64,000 nt of DNA from Sedimentisphaera salicampi (GCF_002117005.1 NZ_CP021023.1:2714995-2778994); one strand, 5' to 3'; positions 7,585 to 16,891 are shown, counted from the first letter of the stretch. The notes: generated from the sequence alone by a model not told the origin. Made by a program: numbers and translations.

Positions 7585-9717
7585 ATGAAAAAAGTGCTTT
7601 TAACCTTTCTTTGTTGTTTATTTGCGGCATCCGCCATGGCAGGGGATATCGTCCCTTGGTTCGATGACGGCGATGCTCTCGTGGATTACACCGCTGCTAA
7701 AGACGGTGCAAATGGGGATATTACCTCATTAAATCCCGGCAGCACTATCACGCATGCAGCCCGGATTACTCCTTCCGAGCTGGATGTTACCGAAGAATCC
7801 GGACCGGTTGTAATAATCGAAACCGGCGGAACTCTCCACGGAAGCGGTATTTACATCTGCAACGGTGAGTTTGTATTTGCTCTAAGAACAGGCGGTTCTT
7901 ACGGGGCACGACCCCTGACCGACTTAGACGGAAGTGACGGGGCTGTTTCTGTAGAGATGGGAGAAGCGATAGCTGGGCAGGAAAATAATGTTTATGCCTC
8001 GCTGAATCTGGAAACAGGTATGGTATTGACTTCTGTAAACGGAAACAGCGAAATCCGCTACATAGTCAACGGCGTGAGTTCTGATAATCTTACAGGAAAT
8101 CAGACAGTGGCGTTTCTTGGAGATCAGTCTCTGTCTGTTCATATGGGCGGGCTAAGCAGCCCTGATAATCCTCTGCTTAATACCGATAACACTTGGATAT
8201 TTGATGGTGTTCCCGGTGCGCCCGTGAGAGGCCAGATTTTTGGTATTGATATAAACCCGAATCTTATGGCTAACGATCCATCTCCTGCAACATCAGCTGT
8301 TAATATCGATTCTGATATTATTTCAGAGGTGAGCTTTGACTCTGCTGAAGATCCGGCAAATGCTGGTTCGCAGCACCCCGATGTAACAGGTCATTTCGTT
8401 ACATTCTATCAAGGCATGAACGGCGATCCAAATCTTGGGCTTCCTCCGCTGTACGAAACTTTTGTTCCAGCAGATACTGATCCTATTACTGTGCCCATCA
8501 ATACCCCTGAAACATTCGAGCTTGCTCTCGGACAGGAGGTTTTCTGGAGAGTTGAAGAGCAGGTCAGCGGAGCCCCAGAAGGTGATTCAGCTAATATAGC
8601 AGGGCCTGTATGGAGCTTTGAAACGCTTCCTCCTGTACCTGCTGCTGTTTCTCAGCCGGAAGATCAGGCTGTGTTTGCGGGCGAACAGGCGGTATTTGAA
8701 TTTACCTTTACAAGCAAAACAGCCGCCAGCGCTTCTTGGTACAAGGAGGGCGACCCTGATACCGAGCTGCTTGATTCCGATCCGGATGTAACGATTCAGC
8801 TCGCTCAAAACGGCGATGAATACACTTCAACTCTATCAATTGATAATGCCGAAATTGCAGACCAAGGTTACTACTACTGCCTTGCATCTAATGCTGAGGG
8901 CGATACCCAATCCAGTTCTGCGGCGTTTGGTATTAAGCGGATGGTTGGATACTGGCCTCTTGATGGAGACTATCAGGACTATTCTGGCGAAGGCCATGAC
9001 ATTTTCCCTTACGTAGATCCCGATCCTTCGCAGTGGGTTGATGGAGTAGTTCTATCTGAAACTGGTCAAGCATTAAGCACAATTGACAACAGGGAAACAA
9101 CAGGCGAAACTGCGCCCTTCAATGCTGCTGAATATACAGATGAAATCACCGCATCTCTCTGGCTTAAGTGGCCTGGCACAGATGATTACGGTGAGCTCTG
9201 GCGCGGTATTTTCTGCTCTAATGATGATTCAGCCAACAACTGGTTTCTCGAGCTGGACAACAGAAACGGCCTGCTCAGGGTAAATGCTCCTGGATATGAT
9301 GCTTATCAGTTCGCCCAGATTTCTCCGAATGAGTGGGTGCATATTGCATTCACCTCTTCAGCAGACGAAGTGGGAACGTTCTATATTAACGGCTCTCAGG
9401 TAGCCCAGACAGTTCCGGGAAGATACAGCATCAACGATACCTCCCGCCCTGTTATACTTGGCTGTACCTTCCAAAATTCTTTAGATAATATGATTGAGGC
9501 TGTTATGGATGATGTCCGTCTGTACAACTATGCAATGAGCCCTGAAGATATTGCCGGAATCTATTACGACGTTTCCGGCGAACAGATTTGCGTTAATCCA
9601 GACGCTGAAAACCTCGCTTACGATATAAACGGTGATTGTGAGGTAGGGCTTGAAGATCTGGCTGCGGTATCAGTTGACTGGCTGAATAATATGTTATTCA
9701 CTGCAGCGGCTGAGTAA
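7585..9717 (+). CDS. secreted Ig-like/LamG protein with C-terminal dockerin-like motif
   Basis: 710 residues. A signal peptide is clear (MKKVLLTFLCCLFAASAMAG). The N-terminal 220 residues are of unknown type. An Ig-like domain follows at about 350-455, with ADQGYYYCLASNAEGD as its typical end. Then comes a LamG/concanavalin-like domain at about 455-665, starting RMVGYWPLDGDYQDYSGEG. The end, DINGDCEVGLEDLAAVSVDW, is a single dockerin-like EF-hand repeat. Such proteins are usually surface or extracellular carbohydrate-binding proteins; no catalytic domain is visible. The next gene is a paralogue with the same architecture 47 bases downstream, indicating tandem duplication. Dockerin-like repeats in this lineage are not known to pair with cohesins, so a sorting role is possible but unproven. 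Confidence 0.88.
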   Translation: MKKVLLTFLCCLFAASAMAGDIVPWFDDGDALVDYTAAKDGANGDITSLNPGSTITHAARITPSELDVTEESGPVVIIETGGTLHGSGIYICNGEFVFALRTGGSYGARPLTDLDGSDGAVSVEMGEAIAGQENNVYASLNLETGMVLTSVNGNSEIRYIVNGVSSDNLTGNQTVAFLGDQSLSVHMGGLSSPDNPLLNTDNTWIFDGVPGAPVRGQIFGIDINPNLMANDPSPATSAVNIDSDIISEVSFDSAEDPANAGSQHPDVTGHFVTFYQGMNGDPNLGLPPLYETFVPADTDPITVPINTPETFELALGQEVFWRVEEQVSGAPEGDSANIAGPVWSFETLPPVPAAVSQPEDQAVFAGEQAVFEFTFTSKTAASASWYKEGDPDTELLDSDPDVTIQLAQNGDEYTSTLSIDNAEIADQGYYYCLASNAEGDTQSSSAAFGIKRMVGYWPLDGDYQDYSGEGHDIFPYVDPDPSQWVDGVVLSETGQALSTIDNRETTGETAPFNAAEYTDEITASLWLKWPGTDDYGELWRGIFCSNDDSANNWFLELDNRNGLLRVNAPGYDAYQFAQISPNEWVHIAFTSSADEVGTFYINGSQVAQTVPGRYSINDTSRPVILGCTFQNSLDNMIEAVMDDVRLYNYAMSPEDIAGIYYDVSGEQICVNPDAENLAYDINGDCEVGLEDLAAVSVDWLNNMLFTAAAE

Positions 9718-9764
9718 TCGGCGGTTCAGATAGCAAATACTAACTTTTTTATGGAGAATATAAA

Positions 9765-11936
9765 ATGACGAATATATATAAAATTCTTGTATTTATATGT
9801 TGTCTTTCTGTTTCATCATCACTTTTTGCAGGGGCGATTGTTCCCGGATTTGATGATGCGCAGGCTATGGTCGATTATACAGAAAGGCAGTGCGGCAACG
9901 CCGATGATATGGGGGGCATAACCGGCTCCGGCACAATCACTTTTGCTGCGAAATTCACCCCGTCCGAATCTGATACCACTAAAACAGACGGCCCTGTCGT
10001 TATACTTGAGGTAGGCGGCGTGCATTATGGCAACGGAATCTATATCTGTGATGGTATGCTTACGTTCGCCTCAAAGGGTGCTAACGGAATAGGCGGGACA
10101 GGCAGTTCAATCGACGGCCTGTATGATACCGACGCATCAGACAATACAGCAGCAGTTGCTATGGCTCCTGTTTATCCGGATGTTGAAACAGAGGTTGTGG
10201 CTTCTTTCAACACAAATACAGGCGAGCTGATTGTGCTAATCAACGGCCGGCTTTATACCGAAACAATTACCGGAACATCCGGCACTGCGAATCTCTCAGG
10301 CGATACTTCTGTAACTTTCCTTGGTTCTACTCCGGTAGGCGGCGGAAACTGCTTTGATTACGGCGGCCTTGGATACCCCCAAGACCCCATACCTGAGCTG
10401 CTTGTGCAGGGTAATTCTGACACATTAGCCGGCACCTCCGGGATGGAAATGCGAGGACAGATTTTTAATGATGTTATCGATATGGAGCAGCTTCCGAGGA
10501 ATCCTGTGCCTGCAAACGGGGCAGTAAATGTTGACCCCGCTGCTGTTACTTCGCTTCAGTTTGATACTGCCGGCGACCCGGCTGACACTTCTAACCCCAA
10601 TCCCGATGTTACCGGCCATTTTGTTACAGCATATTCCACTTACGACCCACAAGACCCGAGTAATAATGTTGAAGCGGTGAGTGCATTTATCCCTGCCGGC
10701 AGCGATCCGATGCAGGTTCCAATATCTTTCGCCCTGGGCGAGGAGATCTACTGGCAGGTGGAAGAGCAGATCAGCGGGGCAGCAGAGGGCTCTGCGAGCA
10801 ACATCCTTGGCCCTGTCTGGCATTTCGAGGCTCTACCTGCGATACCTGCTATCACAGCCTCACCTGAGGACGCCGCAGACTTCCCGGGCTCTGAGCTAAC
10901 TTTCAATGCTGCATTTACCAGCAAATCGGCTGCCTCTGTTGAATGGGTGAAGGCAGGAGATCCCGAAATCCTCCTCAATGACAGCGACCCCGATATAACT
11001 ATAACCAGCGGCCAGCACGGTGATAATTACACTTCAACTCTTACTATTGGGAATATTGAAAAGGCCGATCAGGGCGAATATTTCTGCCGCGCGAGCAACG
11101 CTGACGGAAATGCCGATTCTGATTCTGCCAGACTTGGCGTGAAGCGTATGATTGGCTACTGGCCTCTCGACGGCGATTATCTGGACTATTCTGGCGATGA
11201 ACATCACGCAGACCCGAACACCACGCCTCTGGCAAGTCAGTGGGTTGACGGCGTTAACCCTGATATGACAGGGCAGGCACTTGATACAGAGCCTAATGCG
11301 CTCGTGGCAGCTGAGACTGAGCCATTTGTTCCAGCAGAGTTTACTGATGAAATTTCCATTACTCTGTGGCTCAAATGGGCAGGCCCTGAGATAACTCCTA
11401 CAGATTGGACAGGCCTTGTTTGTTCAAAACATCTTGATTTTGAAGATAACTGGTGGTTTGGTCTCGGCTCTGATGGGCAGGTTAATATCAATCAGCCCAA
11501 TTACAACCCTGTTACTGCGCCTGAAGCACACTATCTTACATCAGGTGAATGGGCTTATGTAGCATTAGTGAACAACGAAGATATGCAGGGTAAGCTGTAT
11601 GTTAACGGTTCTCTGGTTGTAGAAGGCGAGCCTTACAAAACTGGCAGGGCTGAACTTCCCGTTCAGCTTATGAGTGATAGGCGTGATGAGGAAGGCGTTC
11701 TTTGGCGTCCTACCTACGGCGTGTTCGATGAGATCAAGATGTACAACTACGCACTCACAACCGAAGAGATTGCTCAGGAGTATTACGATATTACAGGTCA
11801 GGATGGTTTCTGTAAGGATCCGTATTCTCAAGAGCTTCAGTTCGATTTCAATGGAGACTGCAAGGTTGATTTGGCTGATTTCGCTATGATGGCCATAGAC
11901 TGGAACGAATCTAACCTTTATCCCCAGCTCGATTAA
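9765..11936 (+). CDS. secreted Ig-like/LamG protein with dockerin-like motif, paralogue of the gene at 7585
   Basis: 723 residues in the same order as the preceding protein: signal peptide ending near SSLFAGA, an N-terminal domain beginning AIVPGFDDAQAMVDYT (compare DIVPWFDDGDALVDYT upstream), an Ig-like domain ending ADQGEYFCRASNADGN, a LamG domain starting RMIGYWPLDGDYLDYSGD, and a single dockerin-like motif DFNGDCKVDLADFAMMAIDW at the end. The two proteins are clearly homologous over their whole length but well diverged, so the duplication is not recent. The gene probably shares a transcript with its neighbour and ends at an intrinsic terminator at 11966. It probably binds polysaccharide outside the cell; no catalytic residues are recognised. 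Confidence 0.88.
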   Translation: MTNIYKILVFICCLSVSSSLFAGAIVPGFDDAQAMVDYTERQCGNADDMGGITGSGTITFAAKFTPSESDTTKTDGPVVILEVGGVHYGNGIYICDGMLTFASKGANGIGGTGSSIDGLYDTDASDNTAAVAMAPVYPDVETEVVASFNTNTGELIVLINGRLYTETITGTSGTANLSGDTSVTFLGSTPVGGGNCFDYGGLGYPQDPIPELLVQGNSDTLAGTSGMEMRGQIFNDVIDMEQLPRNPVPANGAVNVDPAAVTSLQFDTAGDPADTSNPNPDVTGHFVTAYSTYDPQDPSNNVEAVSAFIPAGSDPMQVPISFALGEEIYWQVEEQISGAAEGSASNILGPVWHFEALPAIPAITASPEDAADFPGSELTFNAAFTSKSAASVEWVKAGDPEILLNDSDPDITITSGQHGDNYTSTLTIGNIEKADQGEYFCRASNADGNADSDSARLGVKRMIGYWPLDGDYLDYSGDEHHADPNTTPLASQWVDGVNPDMTGQALDTEPNALVAAETEPFVPAEFTDEISITLWLKWAGPEITPTDWTGLVCSKHLDFEDNWWFGLGSDGQVNINQPNYNPVTAPEAHYLTSGEWAYVALVNNEDMQGKLYVNGSLVVEGEPYKTGRAELPVQLMSDRRDEEGVLWRPTYGVFDEIKMYNYALTTEEIAQEYYDITGQDGFCKDPYSQELQFDFNGDCKVDLADFAMMAIDWNESNLYPQLD

Positions 11937-11965
11937 CTCTTGCCAAAAATAATTTAACAACATTA

Positions 11966-11996
11966 AAAGAGCCCTCTAAGCAGGGGGCTCTTTTTT
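11966..11996 (+). terminator. intrinsic terminator after the Ig/LamG pair
   Basis: AGAGCCC pairs with GGGCTCT around a CTCTAAGCAGG loop region, followed by TTTTTT. It is 29 bases downstream of the stop at 11936. Confidence 0.9.
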
Positions 11997-12149
11997 GTAT
12001 CCAAATAATAAACAGTACAAGATTCTTTCGGAATATTTTTTAAGCATTTCGTAAAAACACTAATTCAGCGGATATAGAGAGTAAGATAGAAATGCGGTTT
12101 AAGTGTCGTAATGTGAACCTAATAGTGTTTAATAAAAAGGATTTATGAA

Positions 12150-13448
12150 ATGGCGGCAAAATTAAAGCTAACTATTCTTGTTTTGTGTTCTCTGATGATG
12201 CCCTGCTTTGCTGGCGACTTGGATTTTCTGGAAGGCGGCGAAATTCAGCCCGAAGGCTGGATAAAAGAGCAGATGCGTCTTGACCTTGAACAAGGGTATT
12301 ACGGAGAGTATGACAAGGTCAACCATACAGTTACCCATAATCTGTTTGTCAAAAAGGATAGAATCAGCGGAGAAAGATATTACGGCCTTAAATGCTGGTG
12401 GAGCGGCGAGCACGAGGGCTACTGGAAAGACGGTGTTCTGCGTATGGCCTTCCTTTCCGGTCATAATGCCTACAAGGAAAAAGCGATTGAATGGCTTGAT
12501 GAGATCGTGGCGGCTCAAGACCAATACATCGGGATCTACAAGGCAGGAAACGAGCCGAATACCCGTTTCAATCATACCGGATTGAATGGTGAGCTTTGGA
12601 CTCAGAGCCGAATTTTTCAGGCTCTTATAGCAGGGTATGAGTTTACAGGAGATCAGAAATACTTTAATGCGGTAAAAAAGGCTGTTGATCTAACCATAGC
12701 CGAAGACCCCGGAAACTATTTTAATGCAAAAAAAGGGGGTGCAAGCCATGGAGTTGGATTCTTTGATACGCTCTGGTATCTCCATAATGAAACAGGAAAT
12801 GAGAAATATTCCTCTTACGCTGTAAAGCTCTACAACGATTTCAATACAGGCACGCCCCGAGACGATGACCTCAAAACCGATATCCTCCTGAGCAACAAAT
12901 ATTTCCAAACACACGGAGCTCATATAGCAGAGGGGTTCTTTGTTCCGCAGTTTATCGCTTCTCTAACTGATTATGAGAAGTATGATAAGGCCGCAGACAG
13001 GGCTCTTGAGAAGCTCAAATACCACCTCACCCCGAGCGGGGCGATGGTATGTGCGGAGAATGTTAAAGGCAGCCCCGGCACAGCGGATGCCGGCTATGAG
13101 TACTGCGGGATTGCTGAATTAGTCCAGTCGCTCACAAAACTTACTGCCTTAACAGGCAAGGCTGAAGTTGCTCAGATTGCAGAAGAAATGACACTAAACG
13201 CAGGTCAGGGGGCTCGTTTGCCTGTTCTAAAAGGCGTTTCTTATTTAAGTACGGATAACAGAATTGCCGCATCCCCAGAGGGCCACGGACAGCGCCATGC
13301 TGTCAAGTCCTGGTTTAAAGTTGACACTTTTCTTTTCTCTTTTCTATTACGATTTAACGATATATTCCGTAGTGGAGGGAGCCCGAAGGGCGACCGGAAC
13401 GGAGGAATATATCACGCTGCCAAGTGCACCGCCTCTGGTATTCGATAG
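12150..13448 (+). pseudogene. GH127 (DUF1680) beta-L-arabinofuranosidase-like enzyme, N-terminal fragment cut by IS3
   Basis: Residues 1-383 (12150-13298) are genuine GH127 sequence with a signal peptide ending near PCFAGD. From 13301 onward the frame reads into the insertion sequence and stops at 13448, adding about 49 foreign residues. GYEYCG places Glu317 and Cys319, matching the Glu and first Cys of the zinc-thiolate site of characterised GH127 enzymes. The rest of that site, a Cys-Cys pair, is on the fragment after the insertion. GH127 enzymes release terminal L-arabinofuranose from plant or algal glycans. The truncated product lacks half the active site and should be inactive. Joining bases 12150-13300 directly to 14710-15433 restores one uninterrupted frame of about 624 residues. 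Confidence 0.9.
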
Positions 13449-14164
13449 CCTAATGCTGCATGCGGGCGGCGGGTATTATAAAGCAACACCGCTTGTTTTA
13501 CTGCCTCATAGGCATGTTCCTTTTTCGCAAAGGTATTGCACAAACCATATTCATGTTTCATTATTCCGTTAAGCCGCTCTGCCTTAGCATTTTCATAACA
13601 ATGTTTATCTTCTGTCATGCTGATACCAATACCAGCTTCTTGGAGCATATCAATATAAGCATTGCAGCAGTACTGGCAGCCTCGATCGGAATGATGAACC
13701 GCCTTTGCTGAGGTGGGGATCTGCTTCAATGCTCGGTTCAAGGCTCTTAAACAACCCTCGGCCTCAAGACTATCACTGCAATCATAACCTATGACCTTGC
13801 GGCTGAAGGCATCCATTACAAGAGCAAGATAGACAAAACCCTGATCGGTGCGTATATAAGTTATATCACTTACAATTGCCTCATTTGGGCCTTGCAGATT
13901 CATATCTTTAAGCTTATTACTATAGACCCGAAACCTGTGCCGGCTGTTAGTCGTTGAGGTGCTGCGTCTTTTAGGCTTGATCAGCTTATTAAACTTGCCC
14001 ATCAAATCGAAAAACCGATCTCGACCTATACTAACCCCCGCTTCTGATAAGTCCTCAGATATCAGCGACAAGAGCTTTCTGCAGCCTAATTGAGGCTGCA
14101 AGGAACGCTCCTGGTTTACCAAATCCATTATAAAAGCCTCATCAATAAGCTGCTTTTGACGCAC
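13412..14164 (-). CDS. IS3-family transposase OrfB (DDE integrase domain)
   Basis: 250 residues counted from a GTG at 14164. The rve-type catalytic core is complete: first Asp in SDITYI, second in HHSDRGCQY, and the Glu in ENAKAERLNG with the usual spacing. The frame remains open upstream to beyond 14299, overlapping orfA, and includes TITEICCASGISRQYFYK, so the product is most likely made as an OrfAB fusion by a -1 frameshift rather than from the GTG. It catalyses cut and circularisation of the element. No frameshift or stop breaks the core, so the element looks intact and possibly active. Confidence 0.92.
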   Translation of the reverse strand: MRQKQLIDEAFIMDLVNQERSLQPQLGCRKLLSLISEDLSEAGVSIGRDRFFDLMGKFNKLIKPKRRSTSTTNSRHRFRVYSNKLKDMNLQGPNEAIVSDITYIRTDQGFVYLALVMDAFSRKVIGYDCSDSLEAEGCLRALNRALKQIPTSAKAVHHSDRGCQYCCNAYIDMLQEAGIGISMTEDKHCYENAKAERLNGIMKHEYGLCNTFAKKEHAYEAVKQAVLLYNTRRPHAALGYRIPEAVHLAA

Positions 14165-14226
14165 TTTACGAGTCTTATAAAAATACTGGCGGCTTATGCC
14201 TGATGCGCAGCATATTTCAGTTATGG

Positions 14227-14643
14227 TTACTTTTTCTTCCTTTTCTGAAGCCCTTTTGTAAGCCTTGTGTGCCGTTTCGTATCTAGTTTTTTTTTGACTT
14301 CTTCACTGTCCAAGCCAAACTGCTCACAGGTAACTTCAAATCGAGAATCACTTACAAGCTTTTCTAAATAAGCATCTGCGAGAGCTTCTTTCAGCTCTTT
14401 GTTCTCTGCTTTTAATTGCTTTAACCGGTCATGTTCATCTGGTCTTTCCACGCGTATCCTCTTTGGTATTAAATGGTTTCGGCCGTATTTCTTAAGCCAA
14501 CGCTTAACGGTGTGGCTTCCTGCTATTCCATAACGAATATTGGCTTCATTTATACATGAGAGTTTACCAGATTCAAGCTCATTTACCACTTGCAACTTAA
14601 ATGCTTCACTATAACGAGTGCCTGTAGGTCTTTTGTCTTTCAT
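14227..14643 (-). CDS. IS3-family OrfA (HTH, leucine-zipper region)
   Basis: 138 residues. The N-terminal part, GTRYSEAFKLQVVNELESG and YGIAGSHTVKRWLKKYG, is the usual OrfA helix-turn-helix that binds the terminal repeats. A coiled-coil stretch follows (DRLKQLKAENKELKEALADA). Two possible -1 slip sites are present in the overlap with orfB: a run of nine A followed by C at 14286-14295, and GAAAAAG at 14230-14236 next to the orfA stop codon. Either would give the fused transposase. Confidence 0.9.
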   Translation of the reverse strand: MKDKRPTGTRYSEAFKLQVVNELESGKLSCINEANIRYGIAGSHTVKRWLKKYGRNHLIPKRIRVERPDEHDRLKQLKAENKELKEALADAYLEKLVSDSRFEVTCEQFGLDSEEVKKKLDTKRHTRLTKGLQKRKKK

Positions 14644-14709
14644 AAATATTCCTGAAATTTAATTAACATCTATTCTGATATCTGTCAACTATACTCAGGA
14701 CTAGACAGC

Positions 14710-15433
14710 ATACGCATCCTTCCATAAAGTTGCTGCCTGCTGCACCCTCAATGCAGGACGCCTTATGCCTTATTATGTTGAAGGTATGTGGATGAGAAGC
14801 CAAGAAGGGCTCACTGCCCAGCTATTAGGCCCATGCACTGTTAATACATCTGTGAAGGGAACGAAGGTGCAGGTTAAAGAGATAACGGCTTATCCGTTCT
14901 CTGATAAGATTGAGTTTGCTGTTTCTCCTGAGAAACCTGTTGAGTTTGCTCTGTCTCTGCGTATTCCTGAAGCAGCCGAAGGAGTGAAGATCTCCGGCGC
15001 GAAGCAGTTCCACCGTAAAGGCAATTATCTCACGATTAAGCGTACTTGGGAAAGCGGCGATAAATTTACTGTTTCGTTTGATTTTCCGATAGATATTATC
15101 AAGGATGATCCCGATTCACAGTATTATTTCCAAAGAGGTCCCCTTGTTTATGTTCTGCCCATTGACTATGAGATGGAGCTTCTGCCGGAGGGCAAGGTGT
15201 ATGACACAAAGGCGACAGACCGAACAGGGTGGAATTATAAGCTTCCCCGCAAACCGGAATTCTTCTGTGAGAAGATTCAGGGCGATTATTTGCACCCTTG
15301 GGCAAAGCCGTCTGTTCAGCTCTCAGGCAAAATGCTTAATGAAGAGGGCGAGCTTGTTAATGTGAATCTAAAGCCAATCGGTTCAACGGTCCTTCGCCGC
15401 ACAAGCTTTCCAATGGAATCAAAGCAGGATTAA
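14710..15433 (+). pseudogene. GH127 enzyme, C-terminal fragment after the IS3 insertion
   Basis: The interrupted frame resumes at 14710 with YASFHKVAACCTLNAGRLMP; the first ATG in frame is 14765, giving a possible 222-residue product. The Cys-Cys pair (residues 394 and 395 in the reconstructed protein) is the nucleophile/zinc-ligand pair of GH127, separated from the EYC motif by 75 residues, close to the spacing in characterised enzymes. The remainder forms the C-terminal beta domain. Without its own promoter and without the N-terminal (alpha/alpha)6 barrel, it is presumably nonfunctional. An intrinsic terminator follows at 15474. Confidence 0.9.
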
Positions 15434-15473
15434 GGAAGCTGAGTAGTTCTAAGCAAATTCTATTAGAAATAAT

Positions 15474-15508
15474 GCTGCCGCAGGTGAGAGCTTGCGGCAG
15501 TTTTTTAT
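15474..15508 (+). terminator. intrinsic terminator after the GH127 gene
   Basis: CTGCCGCA pairs with TGCGGCAG around a GGTGAGAGCT loop and is followed by TTTTTTATTTT, 40 bases after the stop at 15433. Confidence 0.92.
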
Positions 15509-15630
15509 TTTGTATAATTTCACCTTTGGCTAATCGCTTCATTAAAAGGCTTAATGTTGGTTGATTTTCCCGCACAGGGAAGAATGTTTTAATAAACTCA
15601 GCAAAATTTCAAAAAATTATATTTTTATCC

Positions 15631-15659
15631 TTGACTGTCTCCGCCCCTGTCGATATTAT
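15631..15659 (+). promoter_or_regulatory. strong sigma-70-type promoter of the ribosomal protein operon
   Basis: TTGACT at 15631-15636, a 17-bp spacer, and TATTAT at 15654-15659, preceded by an A/T-rich stretch (15601-15629) that could serve as an UP element. It lies 210 bases upstream of rpsJ, leaving room for the structured leader. No other strong promoter was seen before rpsJ. Confidence 0.85.
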
Positions 15660-15666
15660 CTTAGCT

Positions 15667-15800
15667 CTTCACAGCCGAAGCGAGCACAGTTAGTAATACT
15701 GTGCGTATCGAGTGGGGCTATTTGCACGCAGGGCTGAGCAGTCTTGCAGGCTTATATCATCCCCGCTTACTTACCAGACCTTACGGTGCGCTTGGCTGAA
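15667..15800 (+). promoter_or_regulatory. structured leader RNA upstream of rpsJ (candidate autoregulatory element)
   Basis: Between promoter and rpsJ the transcript can fold into a branched structure. A closing stem pairs CAGCC/AAGCG (15672-15682) with CGCTTGGCTG (15789-15798). Inside it, GCACAGT (15684-15690) pairs perfectly with ACTGTGC (15698-15704) around a 7-base loop, and AGTGGGG (15711-15717) pairs with CCCCGCT (15761-15767). Ribosomal protein operons commonly carry leaders bound by one of their own products (L4 in the S10 operon of enterobacteria). Whether this leader is bound by S10, L4 or another protein is inference. It does not resemble a known riboswitch to the eye. Confidence 0.55.
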
Positions 15801-15869
15801 GTTAGAAGAAAATTTTTACTTTTAGTTAATGCCTCCGGCATATATTAAGCTGAAATTCTAAGGAAAATT

Positions 15870-16184
15870 ATGGCAGCTGAAGTTGAAAAAATACGTATCC
15901 GTATGGAAGCATACGACCACAAAGCCCTCGACGGCTCTGCGAAAGAGATTGTTGAGCAGGCGAGGCGGACAAATGCAAAGGTATCCGGCCCTGTTCCGCT
16001 TCCTACAAGGATAGAGCGCTACACCGTTCTTCGCAGTCCTCACGTGAACAAAAAAGCTCGTGAGCAGTTTGAGATTCGTACTCACAAAAGGCTTATCGAT
16101 ATTCTCGAAGCCAACAGCAGAACTGTAGAGGCTCTCAACAGATTGGTCGTTCCAGCGGGTGTATTTGTAAAGATCAAGGCCTAA
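15870..16184 (+). CDS. rpsJ: 30S ribosomal protein S10
   Basis: 104 residues, normal length; first gene of the S10 cluster. It is recognised by [14 protein letters not shown] at the N terminus, [29 protein letters not shown] in the middle (quoted in parts: GPVPLPT and RSPHVNK), and the C-terminal [11 protein letters not shown]10 sits in the head of the small subunit and also joins NusB in antitermination. AAGGAAAATT precedes the ATG. It follows the leader at 15667 and is separated by 47 bases from rplC. Confidence 0.97.
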   Translation: MAAEVEKIRIRMEAYDHKALDGSAKEIVEQARRTNAKVSGPVPLPTRIERYTVLRSPHVNKKAREQFEIRTHKRLIDILEANSRTVEALNRLVVPAGVFVKIKA

Positions 16185-16231
16185 AGAGAAAACAAGCTTT
16201 ACTTAAGGCTGAGAACTGAAGGAAACGTAAA

Positions 16232-16891
16232 ATGACAATGTTGCTAGGAAAAAAAGTGGGCATGACAAGGATTTATGATGATGACGGGAGCATCAAGCCC
16301 GTAACAGTCATAGAAGCCGGCCCCTGTATTGTTACACAAGTAAAAACCGAGCAGACAGACGGCTACGAAGCCGTGCAGATTGGTTTTGATGATATAAAGC
16401 CTTCACGAGCTAAGAAGCCTATGGTTGGTCATTATAAAAAGGCCGGCGCAGCTCCGAAGAAGTTTGTTCGTGAGATGAGGCTGAAAGGTGATTCCGGATC
16501 CGACTTTGAGCTTGGACAGCAGATCAAGGTAGATGTTTTCGACGGAACAAAATACGTTGATGTTGTAGGCACTAGCAAAGGTAAGGGTTTTGCCGGCGGT
16601 ATGAAAAGGCATGGCTTTGGCGGTTTCCCAGCTACACACGGTACTGAAAGAAAACACCGTGCCAATGGCTCGCTCGCAAGTTTTGCCAGTGATGCCGGTA
16701 AAGGCGGAAACATCAAAAAAGGTAAGAAAATGTCCGGCCATACCGGAAACGTCAAAGTTACTACAAAGAACCACGAGCTGGTGAGCATTGATTCAGATAA
16801 GAATCTGCTTGTAGTAAAAGGGGCGGTTCCAGGCCCTTCAGGCGGATATGTAATTGTGAAAACAGCCAAGACCGCTAAGAATAAGCAATAA
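16232..16891 (+). CDS. rplC: 50S ribosomal protein L3
   Basis: 219 residues. LLGKKVGMTRIYDDDG begins the protein, and the conserved loop GKGFAGGMKRHGFGG with ATHGTERKHR reaches toward the peptidyl transferase centre. L3 is one of the two proteins that start assembly of the large subunit. The ATG at 16232 follows GAAGGAAAC; a second ATG at 16238 is possible. It lies 17 bases before rplD. Confidence 0.97.
   Translation: MTMLLGKKVGMTRIYDDDGSIKPVTVIEAGPCIVTQVKTEQTDGYEAVQIGFDDIKPSRAKKPMVGHYKKAGAAPKKFVREMRLKGDSGSDFELGQQIKVDVFDGTKYVDVVGTSKGKGFAGGMKRHGFGGFPATHGTERKHRANGSLASFASDAGKGGNIKKGKKMSGHTGNVKVTTKNHELVSIDSDKNLLVVKGAVPGPSGGYVIVKTAKTAKNKQ

Larger units (their letters stand above)
13301..14707 (-). 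mobile_element. IS3-family insertion sequence inside the GH127 gene
   Basis: The element is 1407 bp with imperfect terminal inverted repeats, TGTCAAGTCCTGG...GTTGACA at 13301-13326 and the complement of TGTCTAGTCCTGAG...GTTGACA at 14683-14707. It carries orfA (14227-14643) and orfB (13412-14164) on the minus strand. The flanking duplication appears to be only GC (13299-13300 and 14708-14709), shorter than the usual 3 to 5 bp of this family, but with these boundaries the host gene is restored exactly in frame. Near its left end, complementary arms around 13363-13414 can form a hairpin next to the orfB stop. No other copy is in the window. Confidence 0.93.

Noticed and set aside
15667-15800. 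tRNA or rRNA fragment in the rpsJ leader
   Set aside because: No cloverleaf with anticodon and T-loop sequence and no rRNA signature can be formed; only leader stems are seen.
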